Assembly (NCBI GenBank): GCA_051016155.1
Contig: CP136537.1
Span: 1,178,001 to 1,242,000 of the forward strand
DNA: 64,000 nucleotides
Source of the DNA: RCC90-49c sp051016155
GTDB lineage: Bacteria; Bacteroidota; Bacteroidia; Cytophagales; Amoebophilaceae
Direction of reading: 5' to 3'
Shown here: piece after piece, positions 1 to 8,178 of the stretch
Numbering within the stretch: position 1 is the first letter of the stretch
Layout of the letters: the number at the start of each line of letters is the position of its first letter
Notes under the pieces: model-generated
Seen by the model: only the letters and a program-made list of their open reading frames with translations
The model's database searches: none
Told to the model about the DNA's origin: nothing
Position numbers and translations under genes: made by a program

Positions 1-645
1 TGGGGCAGTATATCTTTCCTCAGCGAGTGCCAGGGGAGTTTTGTTCTGATGGTTCTTTACATTGAGATTAATACCTGGATGATTAATCAGTACTTCAACC
101 AAGTCCTGTGTGCGTTCTGCAACTTTGTGGAGCACAGTATTGCCATCATTATCTTGCATGTTGGGATCGGCACCTGCAGCTAAAAGGGTAGATAAAGAAG
201 CTTTGCTATTATCTCTACCTCCAATATTTCCAGCAAGATGCAGAGCTGTTTGGCCATTACTAGCTTTGATATTAGGATCAGCGCCTGCAGCTAAAAGAGC
301 CTTAATGGCTTCGACACTATTTTTGAGTACAGCGCTTTGCAATACGCTTTTTCCTGAGTCGCTCTGTACTTCATTGAGCTTTGCAGGATTGTCCCTCACC
401 TCACGAAGCAATTTTTGTAAGCTTGTGTCGCCCACGTTGTTAATCACGTCGTCTGAAAGTGCTTGGCCTATGGGATTCCTTTTTTGAAGGTTCTGCTGTT
501 CTTCTTGCAGCAGCTTGGGGTCTCCATCAGGGGGTGGCTTGCTAGCGCCTGGCCCTGGAATAGCGCTATTGGTACAACCACTGTACATGACCAATGCGCT
601 GGCAAGCAGGCCTAGTGCCAAATAATTTACATGTAGGGGGCGCAT
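1..645 (-). CDS. Ankyrin-repeat lipoprotein, 3' end outside window
   Basis: The minus-strand reading frame is open from an ATG at 645 to the window edge (215 codons visible, no stop). The N-terminus is a lipoprotein signal peptide: a short basic start, a hydrophobic stretch and a YSGC lipobox at about residues 23-26. A Pro-rich linker follows, then ankyrin repeats with the usual LLAAGADPN and NGQTALHLA signatures from about residue 100. At least three repeats are visible. Ankyrin repeats bind proteins, and in host-associated Bacteroidota they are often linked to host interaction; here the protein should be membrane-anchored after export. It is divergent from the lipoprotein gene at 1050. The function of this particular protein cannot be told from sequence. 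Confidence 0.85.
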   Translation of the reverse strand, partial: MRPLHVNYLALGLLASALVMYSGCTNSAIPGPGASKPPPDGDPKLLQEEQQNLQKRNPIGQALSDDVINNVGDTSLQKLLREVRDNPAKLNEVQSDSGKSVLQSAVLKNSVEAIKALLAAGADPNIKASNGQTALHLAGNIGGRDNSKASLSTLLAAGADPNMQDNDGNTVLHKVAERTQDLVEVLINHPGINLNVKNHQNKTPLALAEERYTAP

Positions 646-1049
646 AAACTTCGTTTCCTTCCAGATTGCAAGTTAGCAAGTCCCTATTTGTCTAACAAGA
701 TGACGCTTTCCACTGCGCAACTAGCTTTCCCACCCCCTGCAGCTTTTTGGGCCAGTCCCAGCGCGATGGCGTACTCCATGGACATTGCTCCCTATCTATA
801 CCCCTTAGCGTTCAACTGCGTAACTGCGATGAATGCTTCCTCTTAAGGAGTTATTTTCTACACAATCCAGGCACTTTACGCTGCACAGCATGCTACTGCT
901 CTAAAGTTATTGGCCACTACGGAGGTTGCCAACGTGCTGCATCCATCAGCAACAAGACCGTTCAACAAAATTCCTGCTAAGTGTTGCATACAATCTTGAT
1001 ACTTCGGTAAATTAATATTTAAAAGTAGATAGATATAAAAATTTATGGT
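646..1049. other. Intergenic region between divergent lipoprotein genes
   Basis: No gene of clear quality. On the minus strand at about 680-980 there are short open stretches (for example a 31-codon run starting MEYAIALGLAQ) separated by stops and frame changes. They could be the decayed tail of a gene, but I do not recognise it. The last 50 bases before 1050 are very AT-rich, as expected for a Bacteroidota start region. Confidence 0.4.
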
Positions 1050-2222
1050 ATGCGCCTATATCCTAGAATAAAGCATCTGATGGTTACGTTGTGGTTGCCC
1101 ATAAGCCTATCATTAGGAGGTATGGCGTGTAGCAATGCCAAGAGACACGCAGGGCATCTAACGAAGCCCACTAACAGAAGCAGAACCATTAAAACGCCGC
1201 CCAAGAATAATGCCGACAGTGCTGAAGCCCCTACTCTACCGCATAGCGCTGGTAGCAGCATTAGCGATAGCCCCTCAATTACTCCCATGAGCTATGGTGA
1301 TGGTAGACCTTCGAGCGCTGACAACGGAGGGAGTTCACCTAGTTCTTCAGGTCCCCCCAGCGGCCATGCTAGCAGCAGCGGGCCTTCTTCAGCCTACTCA
1401 ACAGGTGCTCTAGGTTCTTCAAGCATTGGTAGTGGCGGGAGTGCGGCGTATTCTTCAGGTCCTCCCAGCGGCCATGCTAGCAGCAGCGGGCCTTCTCCAA
1501 CTAGCTCAGGAACTGCCCCAGGATCACCGACACCTCAAAGTCTTGCGGAAGCGCAGGTAGCAGTAGACAAACAAGCTCAACAAGCCCTTCACTGTGGGGG
1601 CACCTTTGGTCCATGTCTTCAAGACAGTTGGAAAAGTCTTCAAGCAGCTATCATTGCAGCCAAGCGGCTCGCCCCCTCAGATCAGCAGCTTGTCTATGAG
1701 GAAGCTGTCCAGGCAGCTGGTAGAGTAGTCAGTTGCAAGGAGGACTTGAATAAAAAAGAAGAAGCCTATCGTATACAACAAACGCACTTAAGGAACCTGA
1801 GTAGATCATCATCAGAATACTGGCGAGATAGACGTACAGGGAAACAAGATAGGGAAGGAGGAGGTTTGCTCTCTTGGCTGGCAAGAAGGAAGAAGCCTGA
1901 AAAAAGAGAGCCAATCTCTCCTCCTGAGGGGGATGCGCAAGACCACAGTCAAGAGCACAAACAAGCTAAAAGAGAACAAACGGAAGCTAATCAAGCGGTT
2001 TTACAAAGCAAAAAAGCATTGGAAGAATGCAAAGTAGACGCACTGGAAAAACTAAAGGCACTGCCTGGGTTCACTTCGAAAGCTCCTACCCTACTTCAAG
2101 AAGTAGAAGAAGCTTTGGAAAAATCCCGAAGCGCTATTGCAGCTCATGAAAGAGAGATTGTCGAAAAAGGAGGTGGAGGTACGAGTGTGCGTATGCGACA
2201 TGATTGTAGCGGCTGTGGGTGA
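1050..2222 (+). CDS. Ser/Gly/Pro-rich lipoprotein with coiled-coil tail, unknown function
   Basis: A 390-residue protein with a basic n-region, a hydrophobic core and a GGMAC lipobox (Cys at about residue 27), so a lipoprotein is expected. Residues about 70-165 are low-complexity Ser/Gly/Pro sequence in which one segment of about 16 residues (SSGPPSGHASSSGPS core) occurs twice. The C-terminal half is rich in Lys, Glu, Gln and Ala and looks helical or coiled-coil (about 170-370). Two Cys pairs (HCGGTFGPC and CSGCG at the very end) could form disulfides. Met11 is an alternative start that still leaves a signal peptide. An IS5-type element begins five bases after the stop codon. I do not recognise a family; a host-interaction or surface role is only a guess. 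Confidence 0.7.
   Translation: MRLYPRIKHLMVTLWLPISLSLGGMACSNAKRHAGHLTKPTNRSRTIKTPPKNNADSAEAPTLPHSAGSSISDSPSITPMSYGDGRPSSADNGGSSPSSSGPPSGHASSSGPSSAYSTGALGSSSIGSGGSAAYSSGPPSGHASSSGPSPTSSGTAPGSPTPQSLAEAQVAVDKQAQQALHCGGTFGPCLQDSWKSLQAAIIAAKRLAPSDQQLVYEEAVQAAGRVVSCKEDLNKKEEAYRIQQTHLRNLSRSSSEYWRDRRTGKQDREGGGLLSWLARRKKPEKREPISPPEGDAQDHSQEHKQAKREQTEANQAVLQSKKALEECKVDALEKLKALPGFTSKAPTLLQEVEEALEKSRSAIAAHEREIVEKGGGGTSVRMRHDCSGCG
1339..1498 (+). repeat. Internal duplication in Ser/Gly/Pro-rich lipoprotein gene
   Basis: About 50 bases at 1339-1388 recur at 1449-1498 with very few changes, both in frame and encoding the same SSGPPSGHASSSGPS core. This is a recent in-frame duplication that makes the low-complexity region length-variable. 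Confidence 0.8.
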
Positions 2223-2227
2223 GGCTA

Positions 2228-3044
2228 GACAGTGTCGTCAGGAGACGCCTAGCCATAAAGCTAGACATCTAATTTGAATAGCAGCCAGAAATGAGCTACC
2301 TCTCTTGGCATAACGCGTACATATCCCGCGCCAACGCTTCAGATACAAGAACGTGTTCTCTATCACATGACGTAGCTGATACACTTCTCGGTTGTAACTA
2401 CGCTCTACTTTTCTATGCTTTCTACTCGGTATCACACATTGTCTATTCTTTGACTTCGCCTCTTGGACTACTTGCTCTGTGTCATAGCCCCTATCTGCTA
2501 TCACCCCTCCTGCTGGCAAGTCTTTGAGCAGCTCAACACCTTGCTTACAATCTGCCTCGGTACCTTCTGTAATAATCCCTCTGAGCGGCATACCAGACGC
2601 ATCCACGGCCAAATGTAGTTTTGTATTGAGCCCCCTTTTGTGCGATTCATCGCCTCATTTCCTCCCACTGCGCCTGTCCCATGGGGATGCACTTTTATAT
2701 GACTCGTATCGATCAGCAGCCATGTGTAGTCTGGTTCATCTGAAAGTAGTTCCAAAAGCTTCTCCCATGTTCCATTATCGCGCCATCGACAAAAGCGTCG
2801 GTTCGTATTATTCCACTCGCCGTAATGAGGAGGCAAGTCCCGCCATGGGGCTCCCGTTCGTAATATCCAGAACACGGCGTTAATAAATTGTCTATTGTCT
2901 TTAGCTACCCCTCCCCAAGCGCCAGCTCTTCCAGGCAAATGAGGGGCAAGTTTGTTCCATACTTCATCGGAGATATCGTGTCGTTGATAGGCAGGTTTTT
3001 TAGGCATTTTTTGCCTTAAGATAATATCTTATGTCGACACTACC
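2228..3044 (-). mobile_element. IS5-family insertion sequence, copy 1 (817 bp)
   Basis: One of three 817-bp copies in the window (others at 15591-16407 and 58956-59772). The ends are imperfect inverted repeats: GACAGTGTCG at the orfB end against GGTAGTGTCG at the orfA end. All three copies are flanked by TA on both sides (2226-2227 and 3045-3046 here), consistent with a 2-bp TA duplication. Size, TA target and the two-frame transposase fit the IS427-like branch of IS5. Subgroup is inference. Confidence 0.9.
2238..3007 (-). CDS. IS5-family transposase made by -1 frameshift (copy 1)
   Basis: Two overlapping frames encode the transposase: an upstream frame from 3007 (MPKKPAYQRHDISDEVWN...) and a downstream frame ending at 2238. 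The second frame is offset by -1. It reads KRGLNTKLHLAVDASG when entered at the A4G5 run at 2631-2639 (minus strand), which restores the standard IS5 DDE core. The first Asp lies in LLIDTSHIK, the second in ADRGYD and the Glu in LRHVIENTF. The shifted product is about 256 residues. Frame layout and motifs are seen; programmed slippage at A4G5 is inferred from all three copies having the same arrangement. The start differs from the other two copies (MPKKP versus MLKQP). Confidence 0.85.
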
Positions 3045-3288
3045 TAAAGAAACTTACTCCAAAAGTCGGGTGTGTTCTTTCAAAGCTAGATGCAGAAGAC
3101 CAGGGTGAATTTTGTATGTAAAAATACCTTAAGGAGACTGTTAGAGCCATTCCGGACTGGCCATCTACCTAATCAACAACACTCTCAAAAAGATACAAGC
3201 GTCACGGCTGGACTTACCTATCAAAACCTACTCTCAGGAGCAACTCCGTGCCTATCGTTGGTGCTGCAGGTTGAGCGATAATTTTCCC

Positions 3289-5787
3289 TCATACCTGGTG
3301 GTGCATCGCACGTTGGCTAGTAGGCTCTTTGATAATCTTCCAGGTTCTAGCGTGCTTGGCCCTTCGCGGCTGAAGAGCCTGCTGAAGCACTTCCTCGACA
3401 TGGTCTACATAGTGCAAAGTCAGCCCCTGAATATAGTGGGCGCTAATTTCCTGAATGTCTTTCTTGTTCTTAGCGCTCAGCACAATCTCCTGAATGCCTA
3501 CCCGCTTGGCAGCCAATATCTTTTCTTTAATCCCCCCCACGGGCAGCACCTTGCCCCGCAGTGTAATCTCTCCAGTCATGGCGAGCTTGTCGCGCACTTT
3601 GCGTTGGGTATAGAGCGATGCCAGCGCCGTGAAGAGCGTAATACCTGCTGAAGGACCGTCCTTGGGCACAGCACCAGCGGGCACATGCACGTGCAGATCG
3701 TAGTGGTCAAAAATGCGATAGTCAATGGCTAGCGTGTCAGCATTAGACTTGAGGTAAGATAAAGCAGTCATAGCAGACTCTTTCATGACATCGCCCAGCT
3801 GCCCAGAAAGGGTCAACTTGCCTTTGCCCTTGCTCAAGGTAGCTTCGATAAAGAGAATTTCGCCCCCCACAGACGTCCAGGCCAGGCCAATGGCCACGCC
3901 AGGGAGTGCATGGCTTTGATAGGCTTCTTGGTCAAACGGCTCTGCTCCCAAGAGTTGGGGGATATCGCTTTGCTTGACCTGACGCAGATGGCCCTCTCCT
4001 GTGGCCACTGCTTTGGCCACTTTTCTCACCACACTGCCTAGCTTGCGCTCCAATTCTCTAACGCCTGACTCGCGCGTGTAGTCTTCCACCACCTTGCCAA
4101 TAGCACTATCATGGATACGCACATCACTGACCTTGAGTCCATGTGCTTTGCGTTGCTTAGGGAATAGGTGCTTTTTCGCAATCTCTACCTTTTCTTCTAC
4201 AGTGTAGCCATTCAGTTCGATAATCTCCATCCTATCTAGCAGTGCTGGAGGAATGGTGTCTAGCGTATTGGCTGTAGCAATGAACAGGACTTTGGACAAG
4301 TCATAGGGCACTTCCAAGAAATTGTCTACAAATGCATCGTGCTGCTCAGGGTCCAGCACTTCTAATAGCGCAGCAGCAGGGTCGCCTCGCATGCCACTGA
4401 TTTTATCAATTTCGTCTAGTACGATCACTGGATTGTTAGCCTGGCTCTTTTTGATGTGCTGAATAAGTCTGCCTGGCATAGCTCCAATGTAGGTCTTTCG
4501 GTGGCCTCTGATCTCAGCTTCGTCGTTGAGGCCTCCCAGCGATATTCGAGCATACTTTCTGTTGAGCGCCTTGGCAATGGACTTGCACAAAGAAGTTTTG
4601 CCTACACCTGGAGGGCCGTAGAGACACAGAATAGGCCCTTTCATGTCTTGCTTGAGCTGCAGCACTGCTAGGTACTCCAGAATTCGCTCTTTGACTTTGT
4701 CTAGACCAAAGTGGTCTTTGTTCAGGGTTTTCTCAGCTTGCTTTAGGTTCAGATTGTCTTTGGTAAACACCTGCCAGGGCATCTCTACCAGTAGCTCTGC
4801 GTGGTTAATAAGTGTGGCGTAGTCTGGATTGTGGGGGCTGAGTCGCTCCGCCTTGTCTAGCGTTTTTTCGAAGAAAGTAGCCACTTCTTCGGGCCAGTGC
4901 TTCTTTTCGCCTTGTGCCCGCAGTGCTTCCACCTCCTCGAGCTCATGATCGCCTAGCTCGTCCTGTAATATCTTGATCTGGTGCCTGATATACTGATCAC
5001 GTTGGAACTGGTTCAGGTCAGTGTGCACCTTGTCTTGCAGTTCTCTTTTGAGTTGGGCAAACTCTAAGTCTCTGAGCAGGTACTTTAAGAGCAAGTTCGC
5101 TCGTTGGCTGCTGTCGTTGAGTGCTAGCAGTTGTTGCCTCTGCGTCATCTCCACGTGAATGTGCGAAGACAAAAAGTAGGTGAGAAACTCTAGCTCTTGG
5201 ATGTTATTCAAGACCACCTGTACCTCAGAGGGGATCTCTGAGCTTAAGCTGACAATCTCGTTGGCCACCTCTCTGAGCGAGTGCATGAGCGCTTTGGTTT
5301 CTCTTTTTTTAGTTTTCAAGGTCTTGTCTTGCAGTGTATGCACCTGGGCCAGTAGATGAGGCGTCTCTGCAATAATTTGCTCTATCTTGAATCTTTGCTT
5401 GCCCTGCAGGATAGCTGTGATGTTGCCATCGGGAAATACGATCACCTTAAGTACGCGAGCGATGGTCCCGACCTGATAGAGGTCTTTAGCCTTAGGCTCT
5501 TCCGTCTGTGCTTTTTTCTGAGCCACTGCCCCCAACGGTTTGTCGGCTTCATGTGCTTTTTTGACCAACTGAATGAGTTGGGGACGCCGTAATGTCAGAG
5601 GAATGATGAGGCCAGGAAATAGAACATTTTGTTTAAGAGGAAGTATAGGCAGCGATGCTAGATTGTCCTGGATAGTTTCTTCGCTGTCTTCTTCTGTCAC
5701 TACAAGTTGTATCATGTCTTCTGATCCTGCACTGGCCAAGTCTGAAAACAACGATTTGTTGAAAAGAAAGGGGTGCTGAGGGTGCAT
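3289..5787 (-). CDS. lon: ATP-dependent Lon protease
   Basis: Full-length LonA (832 residues). It has an N-terminal substrate-binding LON domain (about 45-250, starting LPILPLKQNVLFPG) and a coiled region. The AAA+ module has Walker A GPPGVGKTS near residue 391, Walker B VIVLDEID and an arginine-finger region. The C-terminal protease domain carries the Ser-Lys dyad: Ser in KDGPSAG near 713 and Lys in the KEK motif near 756. It degrades misfolded and regulatory proteins in the cytoplasm. The start at 5787 gives an N-terminus about 40 residues longer than the core domain, as in other Bacteroidota. It lies 108 bp downstream of rseP on the same strand, so both membrane and cytosolic proteolysis may be served from one transcript. 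Confidence 0.97.
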   Translation of the reverse strand: MHPQHPFLFNKSLFSDLASAGSEDMIQLVVTEEDSEETIQDNLASLPILPLKQNVLFPGLIIPLTLRRPQLIQLVKKAHEADKPLGAVAQKKAQTEEPKAKDLYQVGTIARVLKVIVFPDGNITAILQGKQRFKIEQIIAETPHLLAQVHTLQDKTLKTKKRETKALMHSLREVANEIVSLSSEIPSEVQVVLNNIQELEFLTYFLSSHIHVEMTQRQQLLALNDSSQRANLLLKYLLRDLEFAQLKRELQDKVHTDLNQFQRDQYIRHQIKILQDELGDHELEEVEALRAQGEKKHWPEEVATFFEKTLDKAERLSPHNPDYATLINHAELLVEMPWQVFTKDNLNLKQAEKTLNKDHFGLDKVKERILEYLAVLQLKQDMKGPILCLYGPPGVGKTSLCKSIAKALNRKYARISLGGLNDEAEIRGHRKTYIGAMPGRLIQHIKKSQANNPVIVLDEIDKISGMRGDPAAALLEVLDPEQHDAFVDNFLEVPYDLSKVLFIATANTLDTIPPALLDRMEIIELNGYTVEEKVEIAKKHLFPKQRKAHGLKVSDVRIHDSAIGKVVEDYTRESGVRELERKLGSVVRKVAKAVATGEGHLRQVKQSDIPQLLGAEPFDQEAYQSHALPGVAIGLAWTSVGGEILFIEATLSKGKGKLTLSGQLGDVMKESAMTALSYLKSNADTLAIDYRIFDHYDLHVHVPAGAVPKDGPSAGITLFTALASLYTQRKVRDKLAMTGEITLRGKVLPVGGIKEKILAAKRVGIQEIVLSAKNKKDIQEISAHYIQGLTLHYVDHVEEVLQQALQPRRAKHARTWKIIKEPTSQRAMHHQV

Positions 5788-5895
5788 ACTATATATTGAA
5801 TATTTGCTGTAGATGTGCTACCTGTATCTGTCAGGCGCAATTGATGTGCCAAAGTGAACCTTTTTCTCCTCACTGGTACCTCCAAGCGCAGCAGG

Positions 5896-7215
5896 TCAGT
5901 GCTGAAAAAGTCTGTATAGATCGTTAACGACAGCATAGGTAATTAGGAACAGCAAGATAGCCATTCCAACCATTTGTGCGTTTAGCAAGAACTTGTCAGA
6001 AAGCCGTCGTCCAGTGATCATCTCGCACACGATCCATAAGGCGTGGCCGCCATCTAGTGCAGGGATAGGCAAAAGATTGGTCAATGCTAAAACTAGCGAT
6101 AGAAAACCCGTTACACTCCAGAATTGAATCCAATCGAAGCTTTTGCCAAATATCTGCGCAATGCCAATAGGACCACTCAGCGACTTGGTCGGCGAAAGCT
6201 GTCCAGTAAAGATTTTACTTAGTGCCATGATATTGGTTTCAATCACAGTATAGGCCCTCAAAGTGCCTACGACCACCGCTTGCCCTAGGCTGTAATATTG
6301 CTTTTCATGCGTGAGTAATAAACTGGGCTGAAACCCTAGCGTGCCTTCCTCGCTGATCTGGGCTGTGGTAGTGTGCAAGGTGTCTTCCCTTCTGTACTGG
6401 AGCATTACTTGCTGCCCTGCCTTGTCAGCCAGCACTTGCTTGAGCTGATGAAAGTAAAGCGTGGGCTGGTCAGCGATGGCAACAATGTGGTCGCCGGGTT
6501 GTAGTCCTGCTTGGGCAGCGCCACTCATGGATTGCACTGTGCCTACCGCAAAGGGCATTCTAGGCATTACAAATCCTTCCTGGCCTTTGTGGTCTGCCAG
6601 CCGTTCGATCATATCTGGGGGTATGGCGATGCGTACTGTTTGTCCCTCTCGTAGCACAGTGTAGTAGCCATTAGCAGCCAACAACGTAGCAGGCTTCAAG
6701 ATATCGTTGAATTTTTCAAAGTCTTGGCCATGAATAGCCACGATTTGGTCTCCTTCCTGAAAGCCCAGGGTCTTCCCCAGCGCATTGGGCACAATGCCAT
6801 GCTTGTTGACTTCTTGCTTGGACAAATACGTATCGCCTAAGGTAAAAGTGAGGGCTATGAAGATGATAATTCCTGTGACAACGTTAAATAGGATGCCTCC
6901 TAGCATGACCACTAAGCGCTGCCAAGCAGGCTTGGCTCGAAACTCCCAGGGCTGTGGCGCGCTAGCCAGCTCAGCAGTGTCCATCGACTCGTCGATCATA
7001 CCCGTAATTTTGACTGCCCCCCCCAAGGGAAGTAAGCCTAACGCATATTCCGTTTCTCCCCATTGAAATCGAAAAAGTTTGGGTGAGAAACCAATGGTAT
7101 ATGTTTCTACACGCATGCCAAAAAGTTTGGCAAAAAGTAGGTGCCCTAGCTCGTGCAGCCCTGCGACAATCGATAACCCCAGCAAAAATTGGGTCACCAT
7201 GGCCAATATTTCCAT
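5896..7215 (-). CDS. rseP: RIP metalloprotease RseP (site-2 protease, M50)
   Basis: A 439-residue membrane zinc protease. The HELGH zinc motif is at residues 21-25 in the first membrane helix. Two PDZ-like domains follow (about 115-205 and 205-290, with GFQEGDQIVAI and GLQPGDHIVAI). The C-terminal membrane half carries the NLLPIPALDGGH motif that supplies the third zinc ligand. In other bacteria RseP cleaves anti-sigma factors and signal-peptide remnants inside the membrane. No sigma or anti-sigma gene is next to it here, so its substrate is unknown. It is on the same strand as lon, 108 bp upstream. Confidence 0.95.
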   Translation of the reverse strand: MEILAMVTQFLLGLSIVAGLHELGHLLFAKLFGMRVETYTIGFSPKLFRFQWGETEYALGLLPLGGAVKITGMIDESMDTAELASAPQPWEFRAKPAWQRLVVMLGGILFNVVTGIIIFIALTFTLGDTYLSKQEVNKHGIVPNALGKTLGFQEGDQIVAIHGQDFEKFNDILKPATLLAANGYYTVLREGQTVRIAIPPDMIERLADHKGQEGFVMPRMPFAVGTVQSMSGAAQAGLQPGDHIVAIADQPTLYFHQLKQVLADKAGQQVMLQYRREDTLHTTTAQISEEGTLGFQPSLLLTHEKQYYSLGQAVVVGTLRAYTVIETNIMALSKIFTGQLSPTKSLSGPIGIAQIFGKSFDWIQFWSVTGFLSLVLALTNLLPIPALDGGHALWIVCEMITGRRLSDKFLLNAQMVGMAILLFLITYAVVNDLYRLFQH

Positions 7216-7325
7216 GTGCTTATTTCTTCTGTATTAGTGAGTAAGCTGCAATTTATTGCGTTACAAGCATGCCAAGCAAGTAATAGAGCACCATCAGTTA
7301 TCAACAGATGATTGTGGTTTACTTA

Positions 7326-7459
7326 ACTCACCTTACGCACCCCCTCTTAATATGCCTTCTTTTGTCGTGTTGAGCATAGCGAAACATCCCTACGAGGCCC
7401 ACAGCACGCAGAGCTTCCTCGCCGGGCTCGGAGTGATAAGGTCACTGCGTAAGGTGAGT
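7326..7459. repeat. MITE-like element with 14-bp perfect terminal inverted repeats
   Basis: ACTCACCTTACGCA at 7326-7339 is the exact reverse complement of TGCGTAAGGTGAGT at 7446-7459. The 134-bp unit contains no coding frame. Its interior (about 7358-7424) is one of three copies of a dispersed repeat with the core TGTTGAGC..AGCGAAACATC followed by CGAGGCCC. Near-matches to the end sequence also occur alone at 9638-9651 (one mismatch) and 50907-50920 (one mismatch). A non-autonomous mobile element is the likely reading. Confidence 0.6.
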
Positions 7460-7656
7460 CATACTTAAGTAATGCATAGTTTTAAAGTTATTTTTAGGCT
7501 TGCAAGGGCACTTTTTTAGGCATTAAAAAACATTGGCCACATTTTTCGACGGACTTGAATTGATTACTTTACGGTCCTATAAATGGTATCCTCCATCTTC
7601 AGACGGGCAAGACTTCAGTCCATGCTAGCCTATGATTGAAGATATACGCTTATAGC

Positions 7657-7956
7657 TCACCCTGGCTCTATCATCACCGTTATCATTTGGTTTGGATCAC
7701 TCAATACAGATACAAGGGGCTTCAAGGAGACCTTTGAGTAAGAATACGTGAGATAATAGCCTAGACGACTGAAGATATGGGCATTAAAATATCCAGTGGT
7801 GTGGTGTCGAGTAACCATGTTTCCTTGTACCGTAGTGTACCTCCCAGTGTTGCTGTAAGCGATTTTGTAAAAAGAGCCAAGGAAAAAGCTCGCACAGGGC
7901 ACAGCGAGAATTTCCATGTTTGCGGTTGACTTCCAGTCATCGTTAGAATCCATCAT
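7657..7956 (-). CDS. Small hypothetical protein (99 residues), weak
   Basis: A minus-strand frame starting MMDSNDDWKSTANMEILAVP. The composition is protein-like (Tyr, Ser and hydrophobic residues mixed) and it is the only sizeable frame in this gap, but no family is recognised and no start signal is evident. It could be the C-terminal fragment of a decayed gene or a chance frame. Confidence 0.25.
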   Translation of the reverse strand: MMDSNDDWKSTANMEILAVPCASFFLGSFYKIAYSNTGRYTTVQGNMVTRHHTTGYFNAHIFSRLGYYLTYSYSKVSLKPLVSVLSDPNQMITVMIEPG

Positions 7957-7985
7957 CTTTTAGATGGTGGTTGTTAAATCCCCCA

Positions 7986-8020
7986 CAAAAGCCTACTAAT
8001 CAGAAGGCTTTTGTATTTTT
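7986..8020 (+). terminator. Rho-independent-type terminator
   Basis: A 9-bp stem CAAAAGCCT/AGGCTTTTG (7986-7994 with 8005-8013), a 10-base loop and a following TATTTTT run. The T-run is on the plus strand, yet no plus-strand gene is seen immediately upstream. It may end an unrecognised transcript. Confidence 0.65.
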
Positions 8021-8043
8021 AGCTTACTTTACACGATTCCTTT

Positions 8044-8090
8044 TCAAACATCCTTGCGAAGGCCATTACGCAGCACTTCTTCACCTTCGT
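8044..8090 (+). repeat. Degenerate copy of dispersed repeat
   Basis: AAACATCCTTGCGAAGGCC followed by TTACGCAGCACTTCTTCACC aligns with the interior of the 7326-7459 element and with the minus strand of 48098-48158. It is the shortest and most diverged of the three. Confidence 0.5.
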
Positions 8091-8178
8091 GCAGGATCAC
8101 AGAGGATACGGTTTGGAATGGCGGTGCTCTGCGTGCAGCAATTTTTTAAGATGAACTAGCGCTCAAACACTACTACCT

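Larger units (their letters stand above)
7216..8178. other. Gene-poor 963-bp stretch with repeats and a terminator
   Basis: This holds a short element with 14-bp inverted ends (7326-7459), one weak minus-strand reading frame (7657-7956), a strong terminator-like hairpin (7986-8020) and a degenerate copy of a dispersed repeat (8044-8090). No confident gene is present. Confidence 0.6.

Noticed and set aside
3090..3281. Possible small gene downstream of lon
   Set aside because: Short, with no recognisable motif and no start context; the composition is not protein-like.
7600..7985. tmRNA or RNase P RNA in the gap before the terminator
   Set aside because: No tRNA-like ends, tag-peptide frame or GAGGAAAGTCC-type P RNA core could be seen.
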